Shown here piece by piece: positions 9,336 to 17,332 of a DNA stretch of 64,000 bases. Location of the stretch: NCBI GenBank assembly GCA_965226865.1, contig CBDDEH010000004.1, positions 1,860,001 through 1,924,000 on the forward strand, in the 5' to 3' direction. How positions within the stretch are numbered: the stretch's first letter is position 1; the number at the start of each line of letters is the position of its first letter. Below the pieces are notes generated by a model. That model had not been told where the DNA came from and did not search any database. It worked only from the letters and a program-made list of their open reading frames with translations. Position numbers and translations under genes: made by a program. The DNA comes from CBDDEH01 sp965226865. GTDB taxonomy: Bacteria > Chloroflexota > Dehalococcoidia > Lucifugimonadales > JAGWBF01.

Positions 9336-10670
9336 TCAGACTTCCTGATACCTGACTTGGTCTGCACGTTTTTGCGGAGGGAGGGCCAGCAACGCGGCTA
9401 TCGCCGAAGCTACAGGCGCTGCTAGAAGGATCAGAACGGCGGTGTTATAGTCGTGCGTCAGGTCAAATATGACGCTGAAGAGTAGCGGGCCTATAGCGGC
9501 GAAGATCGAGGTTCCAACTTGGGAGGCACCACGGACGCTCCCGAGGTAGCGGCGCCCAAAATAGTTGGCCCAGATAACGGACCCTAATGGCGTTATAAAC
9601 CCGACAGTAAGACCGAGGGTACTTCCATAGATGAAGGCGTGCCAGGGCTGAGAAATGCCGAGGGTCAGCAGCATCGATAGTATCAGTCCAACCTGGGCGG
9701 CGACCAACAAGAATCTGTTGGGCAAAAGATCGGCCAGGAATCCGGACGCGAATATACCGCCAAAGGATACTATTACCAAAGAGCTCAGGACCGCAGCAGC
9801 AATGCCTGTGTCGATGCCGTGGCTGGCCATAATGGAAACGTGGTGGAACATCAACGCGGTAGTTACGCATCCTGGGGCCAGCATCGCGAGAAGAATCAAC
9901 CAAAAAGCACCGGTTCCGATCGCTTCCCTGAGTGACCAATCGGTCTCCGACACTGGCTTGGATCTCCGTCCCGCATCCAGGCTCTGATGCATTCTCTGAT
10001 CACCGTCCGGAAGTAGTCCCACCGACTCGGGTGAACGGCGGACAAATAGTGCTGAGGGCAGCAACAACAGACCCCAAATAATCAACCCAACGACTATCCA
10101 TGCCTGGCGCCAGTCTAGCTGTGAGATCAGAACATGGGCCAGCGGAGGGAAAGCTGCCCAACTGACCGCCCCACCCACTATGGTTAAAGCTGTAGCCCTG
10201 CCCCTTAATCGTATGAACCACACTGATACCATCGTGGTGGCGATGAGTAGAAGGGCTCCTTGCCCCGCAGTCCGAATGCCTGCCATTCCTGCGTATAAGC
10301 TAGCGGCATCCTCTACCCTACTCATGCCGATGGCGGCAAGTCCGAAAAAGAACGCGCTGGCAGTTAGCATTACCCGAGACCCATAACGGTCGACCAGTCG
10401 GCCGACGAATATCATCGCCACAGCAGCAGTTAAAGCGCCTCCCGTAAACATAGCCGAGACCACAGTTCTGGATAGCTCAAGGTCATCGGCGATTGGGTCG
10501 ACGAAAAGGGACAACCCAAGAGCTTGGGCAGGTGCCCTGACGAACATAGTCAAACCAGCCATACCGACAATCACCCAGCCGTAGTAAAAGGGTAGGTTGG
10601 CGAATTTGGAAGGTTGCTCGGGTTCCCTGTCAGGAGGCGCAGACATCCGGGCCATCATAGCCGAGGCCAC
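9336..10670 (-). CDS. Major facilitator superfamily permease
   Basis: A 444-residue hydrophobic protein with about 12 membrane segments in two six-helix halves and a hydrophilic central loop (around residues 210-240). The first half has FVGRLVDRYGSR, the classic MFS loop 2-3 motif, and the second half the weaker copy ASGFLADLLPNR. It resembles the monocarboxylate/oxalate-formate antiporter branch. GTG 10670 is the longest start; ATG 10658 is equally possible, and no clear ribosome site distinguishes them. It is transcribed toward the D-aminoacylase-like gene, so import of its substrate or export of a product is a reasonable guess. Confidence 0.85.
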   Translation of the reverse strand: MASAMMARMSAPPDREPEQPSKFANLPFYYGWVIVGMAGLTMFVRAPAQALGLSLFVDPIADDLELSRTVVSAMFTGGALTAAVAMIFVGRLVDRYGSRVMLTASAFFFGLAAIGMSRVEDAASLYAGMAGIRTAGQGALLLIATTMVSVWFIRLRGRATALTIVGGAVSWAAFPPLAHVLISQLDWRQAWIVVGLIIWGLLLLPSALFVRRSPESVGLLPDGDQRMHQSLDAGRRSKPVSETDWSLREAIGTGAFWLILLAMLAPGCVTTALMFHHVSIMASHGIDTGIAAAVLSSLVIVSFGGIFASGFLADLLPNRFLLVAAQVGLILSMLLTLGISQPWHAFIYGSTLGLTVGFITPLGSVIWANYFGRRYLGSVRGASQVGTSIFAAIGPLLFSVIFDLTHDYNTAVLILLAAPVASAIAALLALPPQKRADQVRYQEV

Positions 10671-10712
10671 TTGACACAGTCCAGCGACTTGGGACCACCT
10701 GTGTGTTCTGCG

Positions 10713-10925
10713 TTAGGTCTTGACTGCTGAGTGTTTGAGTGAAGCGAGGAGTTGATGTGACACAGCGGCTATTTCATCGACCGCGGCGTCGAACGCTTCG
10801 GTGTTTGCCATCGACGGTTTTCTGTAGCCGCTGATCTTGCGTACGAACTGGAGCGCGGCTGCCCGGACCTCTTCGTCGGTAGCTCTGGCATGTGGTGTTC
10901 GCAAGGTCTTGATGCTCCTGCACAT
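10713..10925 (-). CDS. DUF2277 family small protein
   Basis: A 70-residue soluble protein. The segment MCRSIKTLRTPHARATDEEVRA and the following KISGYRKPSMAN...FDAAVDEIAAVSHQLLASL match the short DUF2277 family, whose members begin MCR-N/S-I and have an ATDEEI-RAAALQ(Y/F)VRK block. I chose ATG 10925 because the family starts there and GAGGAG lies about 8 bases upstream; a longer start at 11012 adds 29 unsupported residues. The function of the family is unknown; the two-Arg, Cys-containing N-terminus is its most conserved part. Confidence 0.75.
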   Translation of the reverse strand: MCRSIKTLRTPHARATDEEVRAAALQFVRKISGYRKPSMANTEAFDAAVDEIAAVSHQLLASLKHSAVKT

Positions 10926-11020
10926 TCGACATCTCCTCGGGCGCGTTAGACCATATTCTATACAGACGGCTGCGTGGGCTGGGTGTTTTACGCGCCTTCT
11001 GTAGATATACACCCGTTATG

Positions 11021-11049
11021 TTGACAAATCCAGGGGCTGGTTGTTAAAT
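11021..11049 (+). promoter_or_regulatory. Promoter of the solute-binding lipoprotein gene
   Basis: TTGACA (11021-11026), 17-base spacer, TTAAAT (11044-11049), then a strong TAGGAGGA ribosome site (11071-11078) before ATG 11086. Confidence 0.55.
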
Positions 11050-11085
11050 TGCGGGAAGTCTAAATCCGTTTAGGAGGATGTAGCT

Positions 11086-12876
11086 ATGCTCAAAGGGATC
11101 AAACCAAAATATCTGATCTTTTTGCCTTTGGTGTTGCTGTTCATAATAGCGGTGGCTTGCGGTGATGATGCCACGGCAACGCCATCTGCGACGGCCACCC
11201 CGGTCGTTGTCAGAGAAACCGTCGAAGTCACCAAAGTGGTGGAGGTAACCAAAGAGGTGCCAGTGGAAGTTACCAGAGAGGTAACAGTCGTTGAGACGGT
11301 AGTCGTGGCGCCGACTTCCACACCAGCGCCAACACCGACTCCAGTACCGCCGCCTCCGCCTCCAAAGGAAGAGCTGGTGATCGCCCTTAGCAACTTTGGC
11401 AACGAGAACCTGGACCCCCTGTTTGTAGCCGCCGACAACAAGCCGTATCTACAGTTGATCTATGACTGGCCGCTGGGCATGACCAGGGATGGTTGCTGCA
11501 TAGACGATAGCGGGCTTGCGGAATCCTGGGCGATCGCGCCCGACGGCAAGACAGCAGTATTCAACTTCCGTCAGGGTATTCCCTTCCACAACGGAGACGA
11601 ATTTGACGCTGAAGACTTCGTTTTCGGAATGGATCGGCTCGTCAACGACCCTGACAGGATCTCCGTCGACATCAACAACGTAGTAAACGCTCTGGATTCT
11701 TGGGAGGCGACGGGGAAGTATGAAATAACCTTTACGTTCACAGCCAAAGCCCCGATCGGCTATGAAGGATTCCTCTCCGAACAGGCAAATGCCTCGTTGG
11801 TAGCCATCTCCAAAGACCATATAGAGACTGTGGGGAAAGAGGCCCATAATCAAAGCCCGATCGGCACCGGGCCCTACAAGTTCGCGTCTCGCCAGGTGGG
11901 CTCGAACCTCAAGCTGGAGTCGGCGGGTGAGCATTTCGCCGTAGGTACGCCCAGGTTCAAAGAGGTTACCTTCAATTTGGTCTTCGAGGAGTCCACCCGC
12001 ATTGCCATGCTTAAGACGGGACAAGCCGACTTCGCCGATATTTCCCGTGAAAGAGCAAAGAGTCTGGTGGAGGAAGGTTTCCAGGGATTCAACAAACCTC
12101 TTAGCGACATCCTCCAGCTCTTCTTCATGCTTTGGCGTGGGACTCCGGAGTTCCCTGATCAAGACACGATCTTCCAGGATATCAGGCTGAGAGAAGCCCT
12201 GTCCTTGGCTATAAACCGTGAAGAGCTTGTCGAGTTCGTTCTGCAAGGGCTGGGAGACGTTCATGGGAACTTCCTGACCCCCGCCGCGATCGGCTACAGA
12301 GAGTTCGCCCCCGGCGAATACAACCCTGAGCGGGCTAAGCAACTCCTGACAGATGCCGGATACGGAGAAGGAGGCGAAGAGCTCACCATTAAGCTGGAAG
12401 CCTTCCCCAAAGTCGGCTGGCCTGAGGCGCTGTCGATTGCAGGCGCGATTGCCGGCTTCTTCGAGGCGGTTGGTGTCAAGTCCGAACTGACCTACCGCGA
12501 CTATGGTGGCGGCTATCGCCCAGCGTGGTTTGGAGGGACACTGCCCGAGCCGTCGGTGACCATCTTCCCGATACCCGGGATCATCAATCCCCTTTCGGGC
12601 TATCCGTTCCTGCTCCGGTGTGACGGTGTCGCCAAATTCGTCTGTGACTCTGAGAATTTGGATCCGCTGGTGACGGCGGTGCAAACGGCCTCGGACGTAG
12701 AGACATTCGAAGCCGCGGCGGCTGCGGTGGACAAGTACGTCGTTGAGAATTTCGTTACGATTCCCATCGCCCGGGCCGGCCCGACCTTCGTCGGGAACGA
12801 ACAAGTCCCAAGCGACTACTCTCCTGGCAATGGGGCTCTGGGTATGAACATTCGCCAGATCATCTGGGAGCAGTAG
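11086..12876 (+). CDS. ABC transporter substrate-binding lipoprotein, family 5
   Basis: A 596-residue extracytoplasmic lipoprotein. The N-terminus has positively charged residues, a hydrophobic stretch and a lipobox ending IAVAC (C25). A Thr/Pro/Val-rich linker with repeated VEVTKEV-type segments and PPPPPP spans roughly residues 30-90. The remaining sequence is a family 5 (oligopeptide/nickel/opine type) binding domain with the GLAESWAIAPDGKTAVFNFRQ and FHNGDEFDAEDFVF signatures. It should be anchored outside the membrane and deliver substrate to an ABC permease, but no permease gene is nearby. A perfect hairpin terminator follows. Confidence 0.9.
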   Translation: MLKGIKPKYLIFLPLVLLFIIAVACGDDATATPSATATPVVVRETVEVTKVVEVTKEVPVEVTREVTVVETVVVAPTSTPAPTPTPVPPPPPPKEELVIALSNFGNENLDPLFVAADNKPYLQLIYDWPLGMTRDGCCIDDSGLAESWAIAPDGKTAVFNFRQGIPFHNGDEFDAEDFVFGMDRLVNDPDRISVDINNVVNALDSWEATGKYEITFTFTAKAPIGYEGFLSEQANASLVAISKDHIETVGKEAHNQSPIGTGPYKFASRQVGSNLKLESAGEHFAVGTPRFKEVTFNLVFEESTRIAMLKTGQADFADISRERAKSLVEEGFQGFNKPLSDILQLFFMLWRGTPEFPDQDTIFQDIRLREALSLAINREELVEFVLQGLGDVHGNFLTPAAIGYREFAPGEYNPERAKQLLTDAGYGEGGEELTIKLEAFPKVGWPEALSIAGAIAGFFEAVGVKSELTYRDYGGGYRPAWFGGTLPEPSVTIFPIPGIINPLSGYPFLLRCDGVAKFVCDSENLDPLVTAVQTASDVETFEAAAAAVDKYVVENFVTIPIARAGPTFVGNEQVPSDYSPGNGALGMNIRQIIWEQ

Positions 12877-12897
12877 CCCCCCACTCGACCTTATCGG

Positions 12898-12942
12898 AAA
12901 ACCGAACCACCCCGCCGTTTTACGGCGGGGTGGTTCGGTTTT
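12898..12942 (+). terminator. Strong hairpin terminator
   Basis: A perfect 20-bp stem (12898-12917 with 12923-12942) around a 5-base loop, 21 bases after the stop of the solute-binding gene. The 3' arm ends in TTTT and the 5' arm starts with AAAA, so it can work in both directions. Its 3' arm and downstream flank recur at 17231-17272. Confidence 0.85.
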
Positions 12943-12962
12943 GACCCTCCAGAATACGGGTG
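12922..12962 (+). repeat. Short dispersed repeat, copy 1
   Basis: About 41 bases made of the 3' arm of the terminator plus TTTTGACCCTCCAGAATACGG. It matches 17231-17272 at all but a few positions. In this copy the TTGACC box is not followed by a recognisable -10 box. Confidence 0.6.
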
Positions 12963-13009
12963 CCAAGTCACCGGGGTGCGGGCTGCTTCAAGTCCTAGCT
13001 ATCGCGTGT

Positions 13010-13108
13010 TTGAGCGAACTCAGGAGTTGGTGGGACGTTGAACGGGCGATTCAATTAGGGGTTGACGAAGACCAAATAGACCAATTCATCGGAGAGTTGA
13101 AGAAGTAG
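13010..13108 (+). other. Short open frame of uncertain status
   Basis: From TTG 13010 a 32-codon frame runs to TAG 13106-13108 and reads like ordinary protein (SWWDVERAIQLGVDEDQ near its middle). It has no clear ribosome site and could be the tail of a lost gene. A 27-base stretch around 13005-13035 also resembles the 3' end of the DUF2277 gene in opposite orientation. I do not recognise it and would not count it as a gene without homologues. Confidence 0.2.
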
Positions 13109-13118
13109 GCGATCTCAG

Positions 13119-13625
13119 TCAGGATTTCTGAGAGTCGATTCTTCTCTGTATGAACCATGAAAAGTAGCCATCATACTTCTGCTGCACCTCCTTTTTCATC
13201 CAATCCCGCCCCGCTACCACTCCGCGACAGTTTGTCGCCCCACAGTTGCACCTCATTTCGTAGGGCTCGTCGTCTGTCATCGCATAGTCAAACGTCAGTT
13301 CCTCGTCCTTCACGATATCGCGCAGGGCGACGAACACGATCTGCCCCTGAACGCCGAGGTTAGGCTCGCAGGAATGGTTCAGGTGGATCATAGCGCCCTC
13401 GCGTTCCATTTGGGTGGTAGGTCCGATGAAAAGGTCTTCAGTTACTTGAATCTCGGCAGGCCCCAGCTTTTCTTCAACTTTGTCCCGTTGGGCCTTGGTC
13501 ATAACGTAGCCGCCCTTTACGACGACGATTTCGCCCTTGGACATCGGCTCTTTGCCAAAGAGGCCTCGTCCCTCAATGTCGCTTCCACGCTTTTGTGCTT
13601 TCGGAGAAAAATAAGTCAGGTTCAC
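13119..13625 (-). CDS. SET-domain protein-lysine methyltransferase-like
   Basis: A 168-residue protein with a compact SET domain. GRGLFGKEPMSKGEIV is the N-terminal SET motif, LNHSCEPN the SAM/pseudoknot motif, and ELTFDYA the catalytic tyrosine motif. A post-SET Cys cluster CNCGATNCRG follows, which in eukaryotic enzymes binds zinc together with a Cys of the core. The expected activity is SAM-dependent lysine methylation; the bacterial target is unknown. It lies 54 bases behind the RND fragments on the same strand and could share their transcript. Confidence 0.85.
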   Translation of the reverse strand: MNLTYFSPKAQKRGSDIEGRGLFGKEPMSKGEIVVVKGGYVMTKAQRDKVEEKLGPAEIQVTEDLFIGPTTQMEREGAMIHLNHSCEPNLGVQGQIVFVALRDIVKDEELTFDYAMTDDEPYEMRCNCGATNCRGVVAGRDWMKKEVQQKYDGYFSWFIQRRIDSQKS

Positions 13626-13679
13626 GCTCTTGTCCTCAGTCTGACGGCCTTGAGGCCGTTTGCCCCTGACGCTTGCAAG

Positions 13680-14081
13680 TTAAACGGCCGATGGAGCTGG
13701 TTTATTAGAGGCCTGCTGGGTCTGTTTCTCCGGGGTGGCCACCAACAGCAGTGATGGCAGGACTACAAGAGACGCGGCGAGAGCAAAGAATATCATGATG
13801 GCCGTCAGCATCCCATATGTCGAAAACAGAGGCATCGGGGCGAAACCCATGATAGCGAACCCCACTATGCTGGACGCGGCCGATGCCAGCAGCGCCACTC
13901 CTGTGCCATTGGCGGCCTTTGCCAGCGCCTCCATCCTGTTGTCTGCCCTCCCAAGCGCTTCCCGGAAGCGCTCTGTCATGTGAATGGAGTAGTCGATCCC
14001 CACACCGATTGACACCGCACCAATAGTAGCTGTGACGAAGTTCAGCTGAAGCCCACGATTTGCATCAGACCGTAAAGCCAC
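13680..14081 (-). CDS. RND/MMPL exporter, fragment 4 (C-terminal membrane helices)
   Basis: A 133-residue piece starting at GTG 14081. It carries LNFVTATIGAVSIGVGIDYSIHMTERF, the conserved RND segment of the second transmembrane block, and the last helices. It overlaps fragment 3 by 40 bases. Joined homology would run ...IVGF-S-LNFVTA..., with the change to frame -1 falling exactly at the TGA of fragment 3 (14044-14042). One missing C in an AGC-CTG context would explain it. Alone it could not form a working exporter. Confidence 0.75.
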   Translation of the reverse strand: MALRSDANRGLQLNFVTATIGAVSIGVGIDYSIHMTERFREALGRADNRMEALAKAANGTGVALLASAASSIVGFAIMGFAPMPLFSTYGMLTAIMIFFALAASLVVLPSLLLVATPEKQTQQASNKPAPSAV

Positions 14082-15175
14082 GCGACCACAAGCCCGACGG
14101 GGATAACGGTGACTACCGCGTAACGGAGTGAGCGCATGGCTATCAGTAAGAGCACCAGTGACGCGGCTGCGGCTATCGGCAAAGAGGTCTGCAATGTTTT
14201 GGTTGTCGCGTTGAGCTGTTCGTCTCTGGCGAATGGAGAACCAGTCAGCCCGACCCTGGCAAGCTGTGGACCCCCACGCAACACATCCAGGTCGCTGGTG
14301 ATCGCCTGCCGGGCCGACTTCACTATGGTCTGCTCCCGGGTTCCCGGTATTCCGATCACCAAAATAGTCAGAGCTTCCTGGCTCCCTTGGCCAATGGAGA
14401 GCACTTCACTCACTTCACCGGCCTTGAACACAAGGGTTTCCTCGTCCTGAGGGACCCCGTTTTGGAGTATATAGTCGTATGCCGCGCTCACCTGCTCCCT
14501 AGAGTCTGGAATCCCGTCGGCATCCTCGTCGGTTATCTCGACGCCGGTTGTCTGCTGTACCTGCTCAATGGCATATTCATTTCCGGTGATCTTTTCCAAC
14601 ATATTTAGGATGTTCAAGTCGAATATGGCAGGCTCCCCGTCAGCGTTCTTGGCGACGTAAGGGTTGTTTGCAAGACCGGCGACAAAACCCTGTATCGCCG
14701 CGAGGGCATCGGGATCGGTCAAGTCCCCTTTGACGAATATGACGGCCGGTTCTCCGCCCCGCTCGCCTACGTGTTCGTCAAGCTTGTCGAGGCTGATGAC
14801 GAAGTCGGATTTGCTCTCGAAGAAATCTTTAACGTCGAAGGTCGGGTCCAGTTTGAAAGCGAAGAACACTGAGGCCGCCGTTATTCCGGCCGCGGCCAGC
14901 AGGACCACAGGCCGATAGCGGGCAAGCCCAGTGACTATGGAAACCACCCATCCGGCTCGCGCGTCCGACGGTCCTATTCTTTGAACCGGGATTTCAGGAG
15001 CGCTCGTCTCGCCCATGGCCCGATTTCGTCTGGCTATGATCACAAAAGGAACCACAACAAACCCAATGGTTGTCGCCAGGAGAACTACTATCCCGGCCAC
15101 CGGGCTTACGGCAACCAGGAGGATTACGCCAGTCCCAGCCAACACAGCGGCACCAATGCTGTTTGCTAACGTCAT
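14042..15175 (-). CDS. RND/MMPL exporter, fragment 3 (second half with periplasmic loop)
   Basis: A 377-residue piece whose ATG overlaps the stop of fragment 2 in TAATG (15177-15173). It has two membrane helices, a soluble linker, another helix (VVLLAAAGITAASVFFAF) and the large extracytoplasmic loop that begins LDPTFDVKDFF, a hallmark of RND second halves, followed by the first helices of the second bundle. A Ca-binding-like ITDEDADGIPDSRE segment sits in the loop. The frame is -1 relative to fragment 2, as at the two other junctions. Confidence 0.75.
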   Translation of the reverse strand: MTLANSIGAAVLAGTGVILLVAVSPVAGIVVLLATTIGFVVVPFVIIARRNRAMGETSAPEIPVQRIGPSDARAGWVVSIVTGLARYRPVVLLAAAGITAASVFFAFKLDPTFDVKDFFESKSDFVISLDKLDEHVGERGGEPAVIFVKGDLTDPDALAAIQGFVAGLANNPYVAKNADGEPAIFDLNILNMLEKITGNEYAIEQVQQTTGVEITDEDADGIPDSREQVSAAYDYILQNGVPQDEETLVFKAGEVSEVLSIGQGSQEALTILVIGIPGTREQTIVKSARQAITSDLDVLRGGPQLARVGLTGSPFARDEQLNATTKTLQTSLPIAAAASLVLLLIAMRSLRYAVVTVIPVGLVVAWLYGLMQIVGFS

Positions 15176-15738
15176 TAACCGTCGGCCCGTGATTTGGGTC
15201 CACGGTTGGTACCTGTGAGGGCGTCGATCCGCATCATAACAAGCGGCACCGCGACGCCGAGCACTACGAACGAGGATGCTACCGCGATTCCAGCGGCGAT
15301 GCCGAAGTGTATTACTGCTTCGATCTCGGAGGAGGTGTTGGAGAGGAAGGCGATGCCATCGCTTAACATGGCTAGCAAAAGGGCTCCCATAACCGCCGCC
15401 AGGCCGACGGCGAGAGCCCGCCTGGGAAGATATCCCAAGGCCTTTTGTTCCTGATACCGGCGGACGGCATGGACTACGAAGTCTACACCGAGGGAGATCA
15501 TGGCTATAGGAACAATGAGATCGATGACCAGATCGCTTTTGATTCCTACAAGGTTCGAGAAGCCTTTCAGCCATATCATGAGGACTCCCAAACCCACGCC
15601 GGTGAGTGCGGTGGCCCAGTATGAGCGAAGGCTAATACCCACGACGGCGACAGCGGTTACAACGGTGACCATGATGAACATGCCGGCAGTTGTTCCCTCG
15701 TCCTCCGCTTCCAGATTTTGGTCTATGGCGATGCCCAT
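15175..15738 (-). CDS. RND/MMPL exporter, fragment 2 (first helix bundle)
   Basis: A 187-residue piece with about five membrane helices including IVPIAMISLGVDFVVHAVRRYQEQ, the GxDxxxH-type RND signature of the first bundle. Its ATG lies 16 bases inside the end of fragment 1. A TAA stands two codons upstream in this frame, so a shift from fragment 1 could only occur within about 19 bases; no slippery heptamer is evident there. Confidence 0.75.
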   Translation of the reverse strand: MGIAIDQNLEAEDEGTTAGMFIMVTVVTAVAVVGISLRSYWATALTGVGLGVLMIWLKGFSNLVGIKSDLVIDLIVPIAMISLGVDFVVHAVRRYQEQKALGYLPRRALAVGLAAVMGALLLAMLSDGIAFLSNTSSEIEAVIHFGIAAGIAVASSFVVLGVAVPLVMMRIDALTGTNRGPKSRADG

Positions 15739-16505
15739 AGTTTATACGTGGTCTCGCCGCCCCTCAGTATTTCCTGGACGTTGCGGTTGAACTCTTCCTT
15801 GTCCAGGATCGTGTCATCCACCGCTATGCCTGAGCGGGACGTTCCTCCTCCCAGCTTTTGGTTGTCCGCCAGGACGTCGAAGAACAGGGCCGGGGACTCC
15901 CAGTAATCTATTTCAATCCCGTTGACGGTCTGTTTCTCGCTGGTGGCCTGCACTGACAAGGTGTCCCTGAGGCCGCTGGCCGTAGGATCCGAGAACACGA
16001 AGTGGACCGCCAGTTTGACCTGGTCGTTAGTGGCGGATTCCAGGGACGATCCGAAGCTGGGATCGCTGAGGACTCGCTGTACCTCGTCCGCCAAAGTGAT
16101 TACACCAAGGATGGGCCGGTTTGTATCAAGATCAAAGGAGTTGTACAGGTAGGACTGTTCTGGCAGGTCGTTTGGTGCCAACTCGCCTTTTTCGTCGGCT
16201 GATAATAAGGCCTGTGTGTTCTGATAAAGCTCCCAAAGTGAGGCCTGTGTGAGGATATCTCCGCTACGAGACTCTACTATGAACGCGTTGCCGTGGATCA
16301 AGGACTCCAATCGGTCGTCGATCTCATCCTCGAGTTCGAACACCTCGCCGGAAGGGTCTCTGGACGCTACATCATCCGTGTCCATAGCAATTAAAGGGAT
16401 TACCAGCAGAAGGGTCAGGGCAACGGTTGCCAGGATTACCCGACCCGAGTTACGCTCGAGGAAATCCCCAACTTTTGCGAATGTAATGCCGCTGCGGTTA
16501 GCCAT
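15723..16505 (-). CDS. RND/MMPL exporter, fragment 1 (N-terminal helix and loop)
   Basis: A 260-residue piece with one N-terminal helix (VILATVALTLLLVIPLIAM) and the first extracytoplasmic loop of an RND-type exporter. AGGAGG lies 6 bases before ATG 16505; the GTG at 16508 is less well placed. It is the second gene of an operon behind the PadR regulator (35-base gap). RND/MMPL exporters move lipids, hopanoids or drugs using the proton gradient. Together fragments 1-4 span about 950 codons, the size of a whole protein, so this is either a decayed or mis-sequenced single gene or an unusual set of coupled frames. Confidence 0.8.
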   Translation of the reverse strand: MANRSGITFAKVGDFLERNSGRVILATVALTLLLVIPLIAMDTDDVASRDPSGEVFELEDEIDDRLESLIHGNAFIVESRSGDILTQASLWELYQNTQALLSADEKGELAPNDLPEQSYLYNSFDLDTNRPILGVITLADEVQRVLSDPSFGSSLESATNDQVKLAVHFVFSDPTASGLRDTLSVQATSEKQTVNGIEIDYWESPALFFDVLADNQKLGGGTSRSGIAVDDTILDKEEFNRNVQEILRGGETTYKLWASP

Positions 16506-16540
16506 CACGAACCTCCTAAAGTTTCTACTGATACGGGAAC

Positions 16541-17113
16541 CTAAGACTGCTTGGACCGCCTCTTCTTTATCTCCTCAAGGGCCTCGTTGGCCCATTGAAT
16601 CCTGGCGTGAGCGTGGGCGAACCCAGACTTGAGAGTGAGGTAAGGGAAAAAGAGATCGTCTTTATTTGAGATCTCCCTTTCGATGCTCTCGAACTGAGAA
16701 AGTAGTTCCTCTGACTGCCGCTTGTACTCTTCCAATTGGGCGACGAGGGTGTCCCAATCTGTATGCTTTCCAAAAAAGAGCTTTAGTAACGGAGTGCTTT
16801 TGACAGTGTCTTGGTTCACCGTCGGGTCGGACAACCAGTCGCGCAGGGCTTGTTCTCCTTCCTGGGTGATCCGGTATATGCGTTTGTCTGGCCGGCGCTC
16901 CTGGGCGACATTACGCTCGGTTACGTAACCGAGCGCTGTCAGTCGCCGTAGCTCCGAGTACACCTGGCTGCTGGCAGGGCTCCAAAAGAAGTACCTGATG
17001 CTGACGTCTGCGAAGTGTTTGAGATCATAGCCCGAGCTTTCGCCGAAGCTCAGAAGGCCAAGAATCGCGTAAGAGGTGGTCGGGAGCTGTTTGGGCTGGG
17101 GGTTGCTACTCAC
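16541..17113 (-). CDS. PadR-family transcriptional regulator
   Basis: A 190-residue winged-helix repressor. The N-terminal domain has TSYAILGLLSFGESSGYDLKHF and the wing segment SQVYSELRRLTALGYVTER, typical of PadR; a C-terminal helical region (about residues 100-185) should form the dimer. I chose GTG 17113, just behind CGGAGG; an upstream ATG at 17143 would add 10 residues. It heads the operon with the RND exporter, as PadR regulators often do for efflux pumps. A palindrome inside its own promoter suggests autorepression. Confidence 0.85.
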   Translation of the reverse strand: MSSNPQPKQLPTTSYAILGLLSFGESSGYDLKHFADVSIRYFFWSPASSQVYSELRRLTALGYVTERNVAQERRPDKRIYRITQEGEQALRDWLSDPTVNQDTVKSTPLLKLFFGKHTDWDTLVAQLEEYKRQSEELLSQFESIEREISNKDDLFFPYLTLKSGFAHAHARIQWANEALEEIKKRRSKQS

Positions 17114-17173
17114 ATTTTCCTCCGTGATGATAGTTCTGAACAATATACTTGTGTTAGTTGTATTATTTTTAGA

Positions 17174-17202
17174 AATATACTATTTAGAACTAAATTTGTC
17201 AA
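17174..17202 (-). promoter_or_regulatory. padR operon promoter with operator palindrome
   Basis: Minus-strand TTGACA (17202-17197), 17-base spacer, TATATT (17179-17174). The spacer contains ATTTAG-AA-CTAAAT (17182-17195), a perfect inverted repeat that would block polymerase when bound. Further out, TAGTTCT at 17133-17139 and AGAACTA at 17186-17192 form a longer-range inverted pair. Confidence 0.6.
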
Positions 17203-17230
17203 GAGGTAAAATCAAAGAGGCCCACGAATA

Positions 17231-17279
17231 ACGGCGGGGTGGTTTTTGTTTTGACCCTCCAGGATACGGGTGGTATACT
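17231..17279 (+). promoter_or_regulatory. Repeat copy 2 carrying a promoter
   Basis: Bases 17231-17272 repeat 12922-12962, but the 5' arm of the terminator is missing, so no hairpin forms. Here TTGACC (17251-17256), a 17-base spacer and TATACT (17274-17279) make a good promoter for the amidohydrolase at 17333. Confidence 0.6.
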
Positions 17280-17332
17280 CCGCTCCGATAGCCGATACCA
17301 AGGCAATACAAGATCTTTTCCCAGGAGGTCAA

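Noticed and set aside
11449..12966. 505-codon frame antisense to the first solute-binding lipoprotein
   Set aside because: The plus-strand frame has signal peptide, family motifs and promoter; the antisense frame has no recognisable domain.
15175..15574. Long N-terminal extension of RND fragment 3
   Set aside because: Its first 130 or so residues are a different-frame shadow of fragment 2, rich in Arg and Ser; the true start is the ATG in TAATG at 15175.
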